Shown here one piece after another: positions 24,666 through 32,813 of a stretch of 64,000 nucleotides of DNA (position 1 is its first letter; every line of letters begins with the position of its first letter). The stretch comes from Marinibacterium anthonyi (GTDB lineage Bacteria; Pseudomonadota; Alphaproteobacteria; Rhodobacterales; Rhodobacteraceae), in assembly GCA_003217735.2 (NCBI GenBank), contig CP031591.1:1-64000 (forward strand), given 5' to 3'. The translations under genes were made by a program, and so were the position numbers. The notes under the pieces were generated by a model that saw only the letters and a list, made by a program, of their open reading frames with translations, did no database searches and was not told the DNA's origin.

Positions 24666-27600
24666 ATGACCCATCTCGCCCCTTTTGCGACCGAGCGCGC
24701 GCTTGCGCCTGCCGTCCCCATCCCGTCCCCCGATACGGTCGCTGCGATCTTGAGCGTGGCCGAGGCGCTGCAGCCTGATCTGGCGCAGGGTTTCGAGATC
24801 GACGCGCTGCGCCTGCGCGTTGAGATGGAGCGCGCCTTTGGCGGCTCTGATGCGACCGGCGCCTGGGACTGGAAGCTGGCCTATGAAGCGGGCGAGGTGG
24901 CGCTCGTCCTCTTCCTGCGAAAGTTCGGCCGCGCGCTGCTCGCCCGGGCCGGCTCGCCTGCGGCGCTGCTGCCGATCCTCTCCAAGGTCGCGGACCTCTT
25001 GCCCACGCATACCCGGCGTTCGGAGGAGATGGAGCGCTTCCAGCAATTCTCGACTCCGCTGCCCATGGGGCTCGCGGCGCTCACTGCTGCGCAGATCACC
25101 CCGCGTGACCTGGTCCTCGAGCCTTCGGCCGGGACCGGCCTTCTGGCGATCCTCGCGGAAATCGCCGGCGGCAGCCTTGCACTGAACGAGTTGGCAGACA
25201 CCCGCGCCGACCTTCTGCGCCTTCTCTTTCCGGGTCATCCCGTCACCACATTCGACGCAGCACAGATCGACGATCATCTCGACGCGGGCGTCCGCCCGAG
25301 CGTCATCTTGATGAACCCGCCGTTTTCGGTTGTGGCGAATGTCGATGGCCGGACGACCGAGGCGACAGCGCGCCACCTCCGCTCGGCGCTTGCCCGGCTA
25401 GCCCCCGGCGGTCGTCTGGTCACCATCACCGGCGCCGGTTTCGCGCCGCATGCGCCTGCGTGGGCTGAGACATTCGGCCGCCTGACCGAGAGTGCCCATC
25501 TGGTCTTCACCGGCGCTGTGTCGGGCGCTGCTTTCGCCAAGCACGGCACCAGCTTCGAGACGCGGATCTCGGTCTTCGACAAATGCCGGGGCGGCGAGCA
25601 GGGCGGCGTCACAGCCAATCTGACGCGCCCGATATCGCCGGATGTCGCCAGCCTGCTCTCGCTGATCAACACCCATGTTCCCCCGCGCCTCGTGCTGGCG
25701 CAGATCGCATCAGCCGGGCAGGCCCCCACTTCCCCCTTCCCGGGAAATTCCGCCCTCACCGCGCGCACAGGCATCAGCTCGTCGCGCGCCACGCCTGCAA
25801 CAGCCCCCACCAACACCGCGGTGCAGATCGAGGCCGCAGACCTCGCCTATACCCTGCGCAATGCAACCGAGGACGGGGCCAGCGCGCGCCTGTCGGATGC
25901 TATTTATGAGACCTTCCGTCTGCAGGCGATCGACATTCCCGGAGCGGAACCGCACCCGACCAAGCTTGTGCAATCTGCGGCCATGGCTTCGGTCGCGCCC
26001 CCAAAACCCAGCTACCGGCCCAAGCTTCCAGCCGCCATCCTGCACGATGGCCTTCTGTCCGACGCGCAGCTTGAGACCGTGATCTACGCGGGCGAGGCGC
26101 ATGGCGCGCATCTTGCCGGATCATGGTGCGTGGATGAGACCGGCGACATGGTCTCGGCCGCGCCCGATGATGCCCCTGACGCCATCCGCTTCCGCCGTGG
26201 CTTCTTCCTTGGCGACGGCACCGGGGCGGGCAAGGGCCGCCAGTCGGCCGGGATTGTGCTCGACAACTGGGCTCAGGGTCGGCGCAAGGCGCTCTGGATC
26301 TCGAAGAGCGACAAGCTGCTGGAAGATGCGCAGCGCGACTGGTCCGCACTCGGGCAAGAACGCTTGCTGGTGACGCCGCTGTCGCGCTTTGCGCAAGGCA
26401 AGGATATCCCGCTGACCGAGGGCATCCTGTTCACCACCTATGCAACGCTGCGCTCAGAGGAGCGCGGGGCCAGGAAATCCCGCGTCGACCAGATCGTCGA
26501 CTGGCTGGGGGCGGATTTCGACGGGGTGATCCTGTTTGACGAAAGCCATGCCATGGCCAATGCCGCAGGATCGAAAGGCGAGCGCGGCGATCTCACGGCC
26601 TCGCAGCAGGGCAGGGCGGGTCTGCGGCTGCAGCACAAGCTGCCGAATGCCCGCGTGGTCTATGTCTCGGCCACAGGCGCGACCTCGGTGCACAACCTCG
26701 CCTATGCGCAGCGCCTCGGGCTCTGGGGTGGCGAGGACTTTCCGTTTTCGACGCGGGCGGAATTTGTGCAAGCTATCGAAGCTGGCGGTGTTGCCGCGAT
26801 GGAGGTCCTGGCCCGCGATCTGCGGTCGCTTGGCCTCTACACGGCGCGCTCGCTGTCCTATGACGGCGTCGAATACGAGATGCTGGAACATGCGCTGACG
26901 CCGGAGCAGCGCGGGATCTATGATGCATATGCGCTCGCCTTCGGAGTCATACATCGGAACTTGTCCGCGGCGCTGGAAGCGGCCAACATTACTGGCGAAT
27001 CCGGCGGTACGCTGAACCGCCAGGCCAAGTCCGCCGCGCGCTCGGCGTTTGAATCCGCCAAGCAGCGCTTCTTCGGCCATCTGCTCACCTCGATGAAAAC
27101 CCCCACCCTGATCTCCGCCATCGACGCCGATCTGGCCGCAGGCCACGCGGCCGTCATCCAGATCGTCTCGACTGGCGAGGCGCTGATGGAACGCCGCCTG
27201 TCAGACATCCCTACGGATGAATGGAACGATGTGCGGGTGGATATCACGCCAAGAGAGGCTTGCCTGGACTACCTCGCGCATTCCTTCCCCGTGCAGCTCT
27301 ACGAGCCTTTCACAGACAGCGAGGGCAACCTCTCCTCGCGGCCCGTCGTGCGCGATGGCCAGCCGGTGGAATGCCGCGAGGCGGTGCACCGCCGCGATGC
27401 GCTGATCGAGCATCTGGCAAGCCTGCCGCCTGTGCCCGGGGCGCTCGACCAGATCGTCCAGCGCTTCGGCACCGATCTCGTGGCCGAGGTCACGGGTCGG
27501 TCGCGCCGCATCGTGAGGAAGGGCGAGGGGCACGCTGCGCGCCTTGTCGTGGAAAGCCGGGCGGGGTCTGCCAACCTCGCGGAAACCGCTGCCTTCATGG

Positions 27601-29048
27601 ATGACCAGAAACGCATCCTGATCTTCTCGGATGCAGGCGGCACGGGTCGGAGTTATCACGCCGACCTTGGTGCGAAGAACCAACGACTGCGGGTCCACTA
27701 CCTGCTGGAACCCGGCTGGAAGGCCGATGCCGCCATCCAAGGCCTCGGGCGCACCAACCGCACCAACCAGGCGCAGCCGCCGCTCTTCCGGCCGGTGGCC
27801 ACCGATGTGAAGGCAGAGAAACGGTTCCTTTCGACCATCGCCCGTCGCCTCGACACGCTCGGGGCGATCACCCGCGGTCAGCGCCAGACGGGCGGGCAGG
27901 GGCTGTTCCGGCCCGAGGACAATCTCGAGAGTCCTTACGCCCGCGATGCCCTGCGCCAGCTCTACCGCCGCATCTATCGCGGCGATGTGGCGGGCTGCTC
28001 GCTCGGGGCCTTCGAGGATGCCACCGGCCTCAGCCTGACCGATGACAACGGGCTGAAGGACGACCTGCCGCCGATCACGACTTTCCTCAATCGCCTGCTG
28101 GCGCTGACGATCGACATGCAGGCTGTGCTCTTCTCGGCCTTCGAAGAGCTTCTCGATGCGCGGATCGAGGGCGCCATCGCTGCCGGGGTCTACGACCTCG
28201 GGCTGGAGACCCTGCGCGCTGAAAGCTTCCGCGTGACGAATGCTCGGGTGATCTACACCCATCCCGGTTCCGGCGCTGAAACCCAGCTCCTCACCATCGC
28301 GGAAAAGCGGCGCAACACGCCGACCTGCCTGGCGGATGCGCTCGACTGGCTCGATGACCCGAAGGCGCGCCTTCTTGTCAACAGCCGCTCGGGCCGGGCG
28401 GCTGTGCAGGTGCCCGCCACCAGCCTGATGCTGGATGATGGCACCATCGAACCCCGGCTGAGGCTGATCCGCCCAACGGAGGCCAGCACCGTCCCAGCCC
28501 GGATGATGGAGGACACCCACTGGCTGGAGGCTGACCGCGCGGCCTTCTCCGCCGCTTGGACCGCGGAACTGGCCGAGGTGCCGGAGTTCAGCGAGTCCAC
28601 CCTGCACATCGTGGCGGGGCTGCTGCTGCCGATCTGGAAGCAACTCCCCCAGGACGAAACCCGCGTCTACCGGCTGCAGACCGATGACGGTCAGCGCATC
28701 ATCGGCCGCCGCGTCTCGCCTGCCTGGGTCGCGACCACGCTGGCCGCCGACGCGCCAAAGCTCACGGCGGCGCAGGTCCATGCTCTTGTACTCGAGGGCA
28801 AGACCGTGGTGCGGCTGGCCGAGGGGATGGAGTTGCACCGCTCCCGCGTCATGGGCGTAAACCGGATCGAACTCTCGGGCTTCACGGAAGCGGCCAAGGA
28901 CCGGCTCAAGGCTGACGGTTTCTTCTCGGAGATCATCAGCTGGAAGCTGCGCCTCTTCTGCCCGACGGACTCAGCCGGCATCGCCGTGCTTGATCGTCTG
29001 CTTGCACGTTGTCCCGTGACGGGACTACATGCGCGCGGAGGTTGTTGA
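24666..29048 (+). CDS. Strawberry-notch-type DNA methylase/helicase fusion
   Basis: 1460 residues. The N-terminal third is an N6-adenine methyltransferase-like domain (EPSAGTGLLAI near residue 152, NPPF near 218). It is followed by a superfamily 2 helicase of the strawberry-notch type: Walker A GDGTGAGKGRQ near 516, FDESHAM near 624, and the C-terminal helicase part with IFSDAGGTGRSYHADLG. Such giants are typical of large alphaproteobacterial plasmids and phages. Both active-site sets look intact. Possible roles are methylation of plasmid DNA, anti-restriction during entry, or remodelling of replication complexes; none is proven. The primase gene follows three bases after the stop. Confidence 0.9.
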   Translation: MTHLAPFATERALAPAVPIPSPDTVAAILSVAEALQPDLAQGFEIDALRLRVEMERAFGGSDATGAWDWKLAYEAGEVALVLFLRKFGRALLARAGSPAALLPILSKVADLLPTHTRRSEEMERFQQFSTPLPMGLAALTAAQITPRDLVLEPSAGTGLLAILAEIAGGSLALNELADTRADLLRLLFPGHPVTTFDAAQIDDHLDAGVRPSVILMNPPFSVVANVDGRTTEATARHLRSALARLAPGGRLVTITGAGFAPHAPAWAETFGRLTESAHLVFTGAVSGAAFAKHGTSFETRISVFDKCRGGEQGGVTANLTRPISPDVASLLSLINTHVPPRLVLAQIASAGQAPTSPFPGNSALTARTGISSSRATPATAPTNTAVQIEAADLAYTLRNATEDGASARLSDAIYETFRLQAIDIPGAEPHPTKLVQSAAMASVAPPKPSYRPKLPAAILHDGLLSDAQLETVIYAGEAHGAHLAGSWCVDETGDMVSAAPDDAPDAIRFRRGFFLGDGTGAGKGRQSAGIVLDNWAQGRRKALWISKSDKLLEDAQRDWSALGQERLLVTPLSRFAQGKDIPLTEGILFTTYATLRSEERGARKSRVDQIVDWLGADFDGVILFDESHAMANAAGSKGERGDLTASQQGRAGLRLQHKLPNARVVYVSATGATSVHNLAYAQRLGLWGGEDFPFSTRAEFVQAIEAGGVAAMEVLARDLRSLGLYTARSLSYDGVEYEMLEHALTPEQRGIYDAYALAFGVIHRNLSAALEAANITGESGGTLNRQAKSAARSAFESAKQRFFGHLLTSMKTPTLISAIDADLAAGHAAVIQIVSTGEALMERRLSDIPTDEWNDVRVDITPREACLDYLAHSFPVQLYEPFTDSEGNLSSRPVVRDGQPVECREAVHRRDALIEHLASLPPVPGALDQIVQRFGTDLVAEVTGRSRRIVRKGEGHAARLVVESRAGSANLAETAAFMDDQKRILIFSDAGGTGRSYHADLGAKNQRLRVHYLLEPGWKADAAIQGLGRTNRTNQAQPPLFRPVATDVKAEKRFLSTIARRLDTLGAITRGQRQTGGQGLFRPEDNLESPYARDALRQLYRRIYRGDVAGCSLGAFEDATGLSLTDDNGLKDDLPPITTFLNRLLALTIDMQAVLFSAFEELLDARIEGAIAAGVYDLGLETLRAESFRVTNARVIYTHPGSGAETQLLTIAEKRRNTPTCLADALDWLDDPKARLLVNSRSGRAAVQVPATSLMLDDGTIEPRLRLIRPTEASTVPARMMEDTHWLEADRAAFSAAWTAELAEVPEFSESTLHIVAGLLLPIWKQLPQDETRVYRLQTDDGQRIIGRRVSPAWVATTLAADAPKLTAAQVHALVLEGKTVVRLAEGMELHRSRVMGVNRIELSGFTEAAKDRLKADGFFSEIISWKLRLFCPTDSAGIAVLDRLLARCPVTGLHARGGC

Positions 29049-29051
29049 GCC

Positions 29052-30083
29052 ATGTATTCCGAGACTGAAGAGGTGATCCGCGCACTGGCGGAGAATGCAG
29101 AGAACGTGTGTCGCGCCTACCTTCCCGCCGGACGGCGGGAAGGGTCCTACTGGATCGTGGGCGATCTGCAGAACAATCCCGGCCGGTCGCTCTTCGTGCG
29201 GCTGACCGGGCCTGCATCCGGGCCGGGCGCGGCCGGCAAGTTCACGGACGGCGCCACGGGCGAGCATGGCGATCTCCTCGACATCATCCGCGAGAGGACC
29301 GGGATCTCCCGCTTTCCCGATCTTCTGGCCGAGGCCCGGGCGCATTTGGGCCGTCCGCAGCCGGTCCTCCCGGATGCACCAGTGCCGAAGAAGGCCAAGG
29401 CCCCCGGTGGTACACCAGCGGCGGCGGCGCGGCTCTTCGCAGCCTCGGCGCCGGTCGCAGGCACGCTTGCTGATACCTACCTTCGCGCCCGGGGCCTGAC
29501 CCAAGGCGGCATTAAGAGTGCGCTGCGCTTCCACCCGAAGTGCTGGCATCGGGATGAGGGCCAGACCCGGAGCCTCCCCAGACCGGCGATGATCGCCGCG
29601 GTCACCGATGGGGCTGGCGCCCTTCAGGGTGTGCATCGTACCTGGCTCGCGCCTGACGGACAGGGAAAGGCGCGGGTCGAGACGCAGCGGCGTGCCATGG
29701 GTCACCTTCTCGGCAATGCCGTCAGGCTGACCCCGCATGAGGACATCCTCGTCGTCGGCGAAGGCATAGAGACCATGCTGTCCTTGGTCGAGGCAGTGCC
29801 TGGCCTGCCCGTCTGGGCGGCGCTCTCGGCCTCGCACCTCAGAGCAGTCCTGCTGCCGGAGGGGGTGCAGCGCCTCTACATCGCCATCGACCGCGATCCT
29901 GCCGGCCAGCGCGCGGCAGAGAGGTTGAGCGCCAGAGCCACTGAGCTTGGGATTGCCATTCGGGTGCTGGAGCCGCTTCTCGGGGATTTCAACGATGATC
30001 TCCGGGCGAGCGGCAAGGATGCGCTGCGACAGCATCTGGCAGGGCAGATCGGGCCAGAGGATCGGCATCGCCTATCCGGCTGA
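29052..30083 (+). CDS. Toprim-domain primase-like protein (DUF7146-type)
   Basis: 343 residues. N-terminal DUF7146-like part (YWIVGDLQNNPGRSLFVRLT, then GEHGDLLDIIRERTG). A Toprim domain at the C-terminus has the glutamate in VVGEGIETMLSLVE and the DxD-type site YIAIDRDPAGQRAAERL. It lacks an obvious N-terminal CHC2 zinc finger. It probably acts in plasmid replication or in priming transferred strands. Directly downstream of the methylase/helicase in the same operon. Confidence 0.88.
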   Translation: MYSETEEVIRALAENAENVCRAYLPAGRREGSYWIVGDLQNNPGRSLFVRLTGPASGPGAAGKFTDGATGEHGDLLDIIRERTGISRFPDLLAEARAHLGRPQPVLPDAPVPKKAKAPGGTPAAAARLFAASAPVAGTLADTYLRARGLTQGGIKSALRFHPKCWHRDEGQTRSLPRPAMIAAVTDGAGALQGVHRTWLAPDGQGKARVETQRRAMGHLLGNAVRLTPHEDILVVGEGIETMLSLVEAVPGLPVWAALSASHLRAVLLPEGVQRLYIAIDRDPAGQRAAERLSARATELGIAIRVLEPLLGDFNDDLRASGKDALRQHLAGQIGPEDRHRLSG

Positions 30084-30238
30084 TCCGCATCGCGCAGGGG
30101 GCAGTCGTCGACAGCAGGCGAAGTTTCATGGATCCCTGTCGTGGCTATGGACCGTCGCTTCGCCTCATCCCGGGTAATCTCATCCACCCGTCCCCCGAGC
30201 GGCCTTCAAGAGATGGGCAGGCGGCCGCCAAAGGTGCC

Positions 30239-30365
30239 GCCCCTTCAAGGACGGGGGGCAACTGATTTCCGCCGGCGGCAGAGCCGCCTTTGCATCGCGA
30301 AGCAAATCAGCCGCCCCCCGTCCTCCTCCACATGCGTTCCGGCCCCGAAGGCGGGGTGAAGGGGC
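30239..30365 (+). ncRNA. Candidate structured RNA or cruciform before the DUF2493 gene
   Basis: P1: GCCCCTTCA (30239-30247) with TGAAGGGGC (30357-30365). P2: GGACGGGGGGC-AA-CTGATTT (30249-30268) with AAATCAG-CC-GCCCCCCGTCC (30304-30323), 18 pairs with one internal loop. P3: GGCGGC/GCCGCC (30274-30288). P4: CCCCG-AAGG-CGGGG (30343-30356). Together they form a three-way junction in the 362-base gap 30084-30445, which contains no supported gene. It could be a 5' leader for DUF2493, a small RNA or a single-strand replication signal. Confidence 0.5.
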
Positions 30366-30445
30366 GTCCCCCGTGACGGCTTTCGCAGCCCATGAAGGCC
30401 GCGCGGGTTGTCGCGCGGACGAGACTGGCCCGGAGGCAAGAACCG

Positions 30446-31378
30446 ATGACGATCCACACCCACGACGAGGCCTATGAACCCGCCCACACCGCATCCCAGA
30501 CCGCCCATGCGCTCGACGAGCTGCAGCTCTATGGCTACCGCCCCTTTGACGAGCCCGATCCGCGCCCGATGCCCGATGGGCAGCGCCTTGCGGTCGCCGT
30601 CGCCGACATCTTCGACGCCCTCGTAGCGACCCTGGAAGACACCCGCATGGAACCCGACCTCGAAGAGGTGCTCTGGGGCCAGGTCAACCTCTTCCACCGC
30701 GCCACGGGCCGGATCGAGCGGTCGCTCGATGAGAACGAGCAGGCGCAGCGCCGCCTCCAGCGCGAGCAGGACGGCTCCGAGGTGAAATCCACCGAACTCG
30801 AGCGCCTGACGGCCGAAGGCCTGACCCTGATTGAACGGCGGAACTGCATGGACATGATGCGCGATCACGCCGCGACCGAGTTCGTCCATCACACGGGCTC
30901 CACCTGGCGCCCACGCACCGGCTCGATGGTGAACCGCCAGCACATGACCGCAGCGCTGATCGACAGCCGCGACTTCCTGGCCGCCAAGCGCCGTGCGGAG
31001 ACCGAGGTGATGCTCCCCACAGGCCCCAAGGTCGCCCTCACCGGTGGGACCGACTTCAACGATCACCGCCTGATCTGGGGCAAGCTCGACCAGGTCCGGA
31101 CCAAGTATCCCGACATGGTCCTTCTGCACGGGGGAAGCCCCAAGGGTGCAGAGCTCATCGCCGCCAAATGGGCTGGGGCCCGGGGCGTGACGCAGGTCGC
31201 GTTCAAGCCCGACTGGACCAAGCACGCCAAGGCCGCCCCCTTCAAGCGCAACGACGCCATGCTGGACGTCCTGCCGGTGGGCGTCATCGTCTTCCCCGGC
31301 AACGGCATCCAGGAGAACCTCGCCGACAAGGCCAAGAAGCTGGGCATCCCGGTCATGAAGTTCGAGAAGGGGGCGTAA
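30446..31378 (+). CDS. DUF2493 domain protein
   Basis: 310 residues. The C-terminal DUF2493 domain (from about residue 195) begins VALTGGTDFNDHRLIWGKLD and continues LLHGGSPKGAELIAAKWA and HAKAAPFKRNDAML; the fold is related to SLOG/Rossmann nucleotide-binding proteins. The N-terminal two thirds are helical (IERSLDENEQAQRRLQREQD). The start at 30446 follows GGAGGCAAGAACCG. SLOG-type proteins may bind nucleotide signals; the plasmid role is unknown. The stop codon lies in the loop of the terminator. Confidence 0.88.
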   Translation: MTIHTHDEAYEPAHTASQTAHALDELQLYGYRPFDEPDPRPMPDGQRLAVAVADIFDALVATLEDTRMEPDLEEVLWGQVNLFHRATGRIERSLDENEQAQRRLQREQDGSEVKSTELERLTAEGLTLIERRNCMDMMRDHAATEFVHHTGSTWRPRTGSMVNRQHMTAALIDSRDFLAAKRRAETEVMLPTGPKVALTGGTDFNDHRLIWGKLDQVRTKYPDMVLLHGGSPKGAELIAAKWAGARGVTQVAFKPDWTKHAKAAPFKRNDAMLDVLPVGVIVFPGNGIQENLADKAKKLGIPVMKFEKGA

Positions 31379-31388
31379 GCCCCCTTTT
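31369..31388 (+). terminator. Intrinsic terminator overlapping the DUF2493 stop codon
   Basis: GGGGGC (31369-31374), loop GTAA containing the stop, GCCCCC (31379-31384), then TTTT. Confidence 0.8.
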
Positions 31389-31406
31389 CCCTTCGCGGGG
31401 AAATCG

Positions 31407-31430
31407 AGGTGGAAGCGCAGACTTCCACCT
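31407..31430. repeat. Perfect inverted repeat before the WGR gene
   Basis: AGGTGGAAG-N6-CTTCCACCT, nine bases before the first possible WGR start. It could be an operator or a translation-blocking hairpin; no T run follows. Confidence 0.5.
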
Positions 31431-31436
31431 GATATT

Positions 31437-31739
31437 GTGGCAAAAACCTTGCCCGATCACTACATGTACCACAGCCCGATCCAGCTCGATGTCTTCCCAA
31501 CCGACTTGCAGATGCGCCGGATCGATCCGGCGCGCAACATGCGTCGTTTCTATCGGCTGAGCGTGCAGCGCGATCTCTTCGGTCGTGCCAGCCTTGTGCG
31601 CGAGTGGGGCCGGATCGGTTTCCGGGGGCAGATGATGGTCGAGACGCACCCTGATGAGGGCAAGGCGATCACCGCTTTGATGAAGCTCGCAGCGGTGAAG
31701 AAGCGGCGGGGTTATAAGGCCCTGCACTCAGGCAATTAG
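31437..31739 (+). CDS. WGR domain protein
   Basis: 100 residues. WGR domain centred on REWGRIGFRGQMMVETHPDEG with the following helix AITALMKLAAVKKRRGY. WGR domains bind nucleic acid in PARP enzymes and in plasmid or phage proteins. GTG at 31437 gives MAKTLPDHYMYHSPIQL; the ATG at 31464 is an alternative. Neither has a clear ribosome site, so the start is uncertain. A small single-domain member of this kind usually accompanies DUF2493 on plasmids. Confidence 0.82.
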   Translation: MAKTLPDHYMYHSPIQLDVFPTDLQMRRIDPARNMRRFYRLSVQRDLFGRASLVREWGRIGFRGQMMVETHPDEGKAITALMKLAAVKKRRGYKALHSGN

Positions 31740-31741
31740 TC

Positions 31742-31770
31742 TTGATCGCATTGATTGCGATGATTACACT
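31742..31770 (+). promoter_or_regulatory. Promoter and operator of the FitAB-type module
   Basis: -35 TTGATC (31742-31747), 17-bp spacer, -10 TACACT (31765-31770). The inverted repeat ATCGCA-TTGAT-TGCGAT (31745-31761) fills the spacer. CAGGAGG follows before the ATG. Confidence 0.7.
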
Positions 31771-31787
31771 CCTCTCAGGAGGATATC

Positions 31788-32036
31788 ATGGCAAGCATTA
31801 CCATCCGGAACCTTGACGATGACGTGAAGCGCCGCCTTCGCATCCGCGCGGCCGAGCATGGCCGTTCGATGGAGGAGGAGGCGCGAGAAATCTTGCGCCA
31901 TGTCGTCGGCGAAGCGAAACCATCCCATAATCTTGCCGCGGCCATCCGAGCACGGGTCGCGCCGCTGGGTGGCGTTGATCTCGACCTTCCGCAGCGTGAA
32001 GCCATGCGTGAACCGCCCGCGTTCGACCAGGCCTGA
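31788..32036 (+). CDS. FitA/VapB-type antitoxin (ribbon-helix-helix)
   Basis: 82 residues. The N-terminal ribbon-helix-helix (MASITIRNLDDDVKRRLRIR, then AAEHGRSMEEEAREIL) matches FitA-like antitoxins. The C-terminal tail (PQREAMREPPAFDQ) would thread into the toxin active site. It has a strong ribosome site, AGGAGG. The toxin gene starts three bases after its stop. The complex is expected to bind the inverted repeat at 31745-31761. Confidence 0.92.
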   Translation: MASITIRNLDDDVKRRLRIRAAEHGRSMEEEAREILRHVVGEAKPSHNLAAAIRARVAPLGGVDLDLPQREAMREPPAFDQA

Positions 32037-32039
32037 CGC

Positions 32040-32462
32040 ATGATCATCCTCGATACGAATGTCATCTCGGAGCTGTTGCGCCCGGCCCCGGAGCCCAAGG
32101 TTGAACACTGGCTTTCCGCTCAGGACGGGCTCAACGTCTACCTCACCTCGATATCGGAGGCAGAGTTGCGCTACGGCCTCGCGATCATGGGGAACGGCAA
32201 GCGCCGCGCCGCGCTGGTTGACGCCGTGGACCGCATCCTGCGCGAGGACCTCGCAGGGCGCATCCTGCCCTTCGACAGCGACGCCGCGCAGTTCTATGCC
32301 ACCATCGCTGCATCACGACGTGCCGCCGGGCGACCGATCGCCCAGGCCGATTGCCAGATCGCCTCCATTGCCCACTCCCGTGGTGCCACCGTCGCCACGC
32401 GCAATACGCCCGACTTCGAGGGTTGCGAGATCGACCTGATTAACCCCTGGACAGCCGCATGA
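32040..32462 (+). CDS. PIN-domain toxin (FitB/VapC-like)
   Basis: 140 residues. PIN ribonuclease signature: MIILDTNVISELLRP with the first catalytic Asp, acidic residue in SISEAELRYGL, then IAQADCQIASIAHSRGATVA and RNTPDFEGCEIDLINPW. All four expected acidic positions seem to be present, so it should be an active RNase. It forms a plasmid-maintenance module with the gene before it. Confidence 0.93.
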   Translation: MIILDTNVISELLRPAPEPKVEHWLSAQDGLNVYLTSISEAELRYGLAIMGNGKRRAALVDAVDRILREDLAGRILPFDSDAAQFYATIAASRRAAGRPIAQADCQIASIAHSRGATVATRNTPDFEGCEIDLINPWTAA

Positions 32463-32813
32463 ACGCTGTGGCCCCTTTCTTTGGAGCTTTCTCCGAGGTG
32501 ATTGGCCTCAAGCTACCCGTTGCGGCATTTGGACGTTGTCATCAAATGCTGCGAACGAAGCGCGCATTCAAGATATTCGTGCTTATGCCGAATTCCCGGA
32601 TCAAACTTGGACTTTCATTAGCATATGCCGTCTCTTGTTTTGCTCCGCGAGTTCACAACGCAGGCCACCGACGGGGGAAGGTCTTGCAGTCACGTGTTAA
32701 TACGCAGACAAGTTCATTGGGTCGCTCCAGGGAGGGGGCTTCAGTCATTGGTGGCCAAGGTTTCGGATACAAGTTGCAGGAAGTTGCGAAGCCTTTCTTG
32801 GAGAATTGCCAAG
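32463..32813. other. Non-coding interval before hsdR
   Basis: About 350 bases of lower GC. A 120-codon open frame crosses it, but it lacks a ribosome site and any recognisable motif, so I treat the stretch as the hsdR promoter region and flank of a transferred island. Confidence 0.45.

Noticed and set aside
27201-28838. 545-codon minus-strand frame opposite the methylase/helicase
   Set aside because: Third-position shadow of the 1460-residue gene, which has clear motifs throughout.
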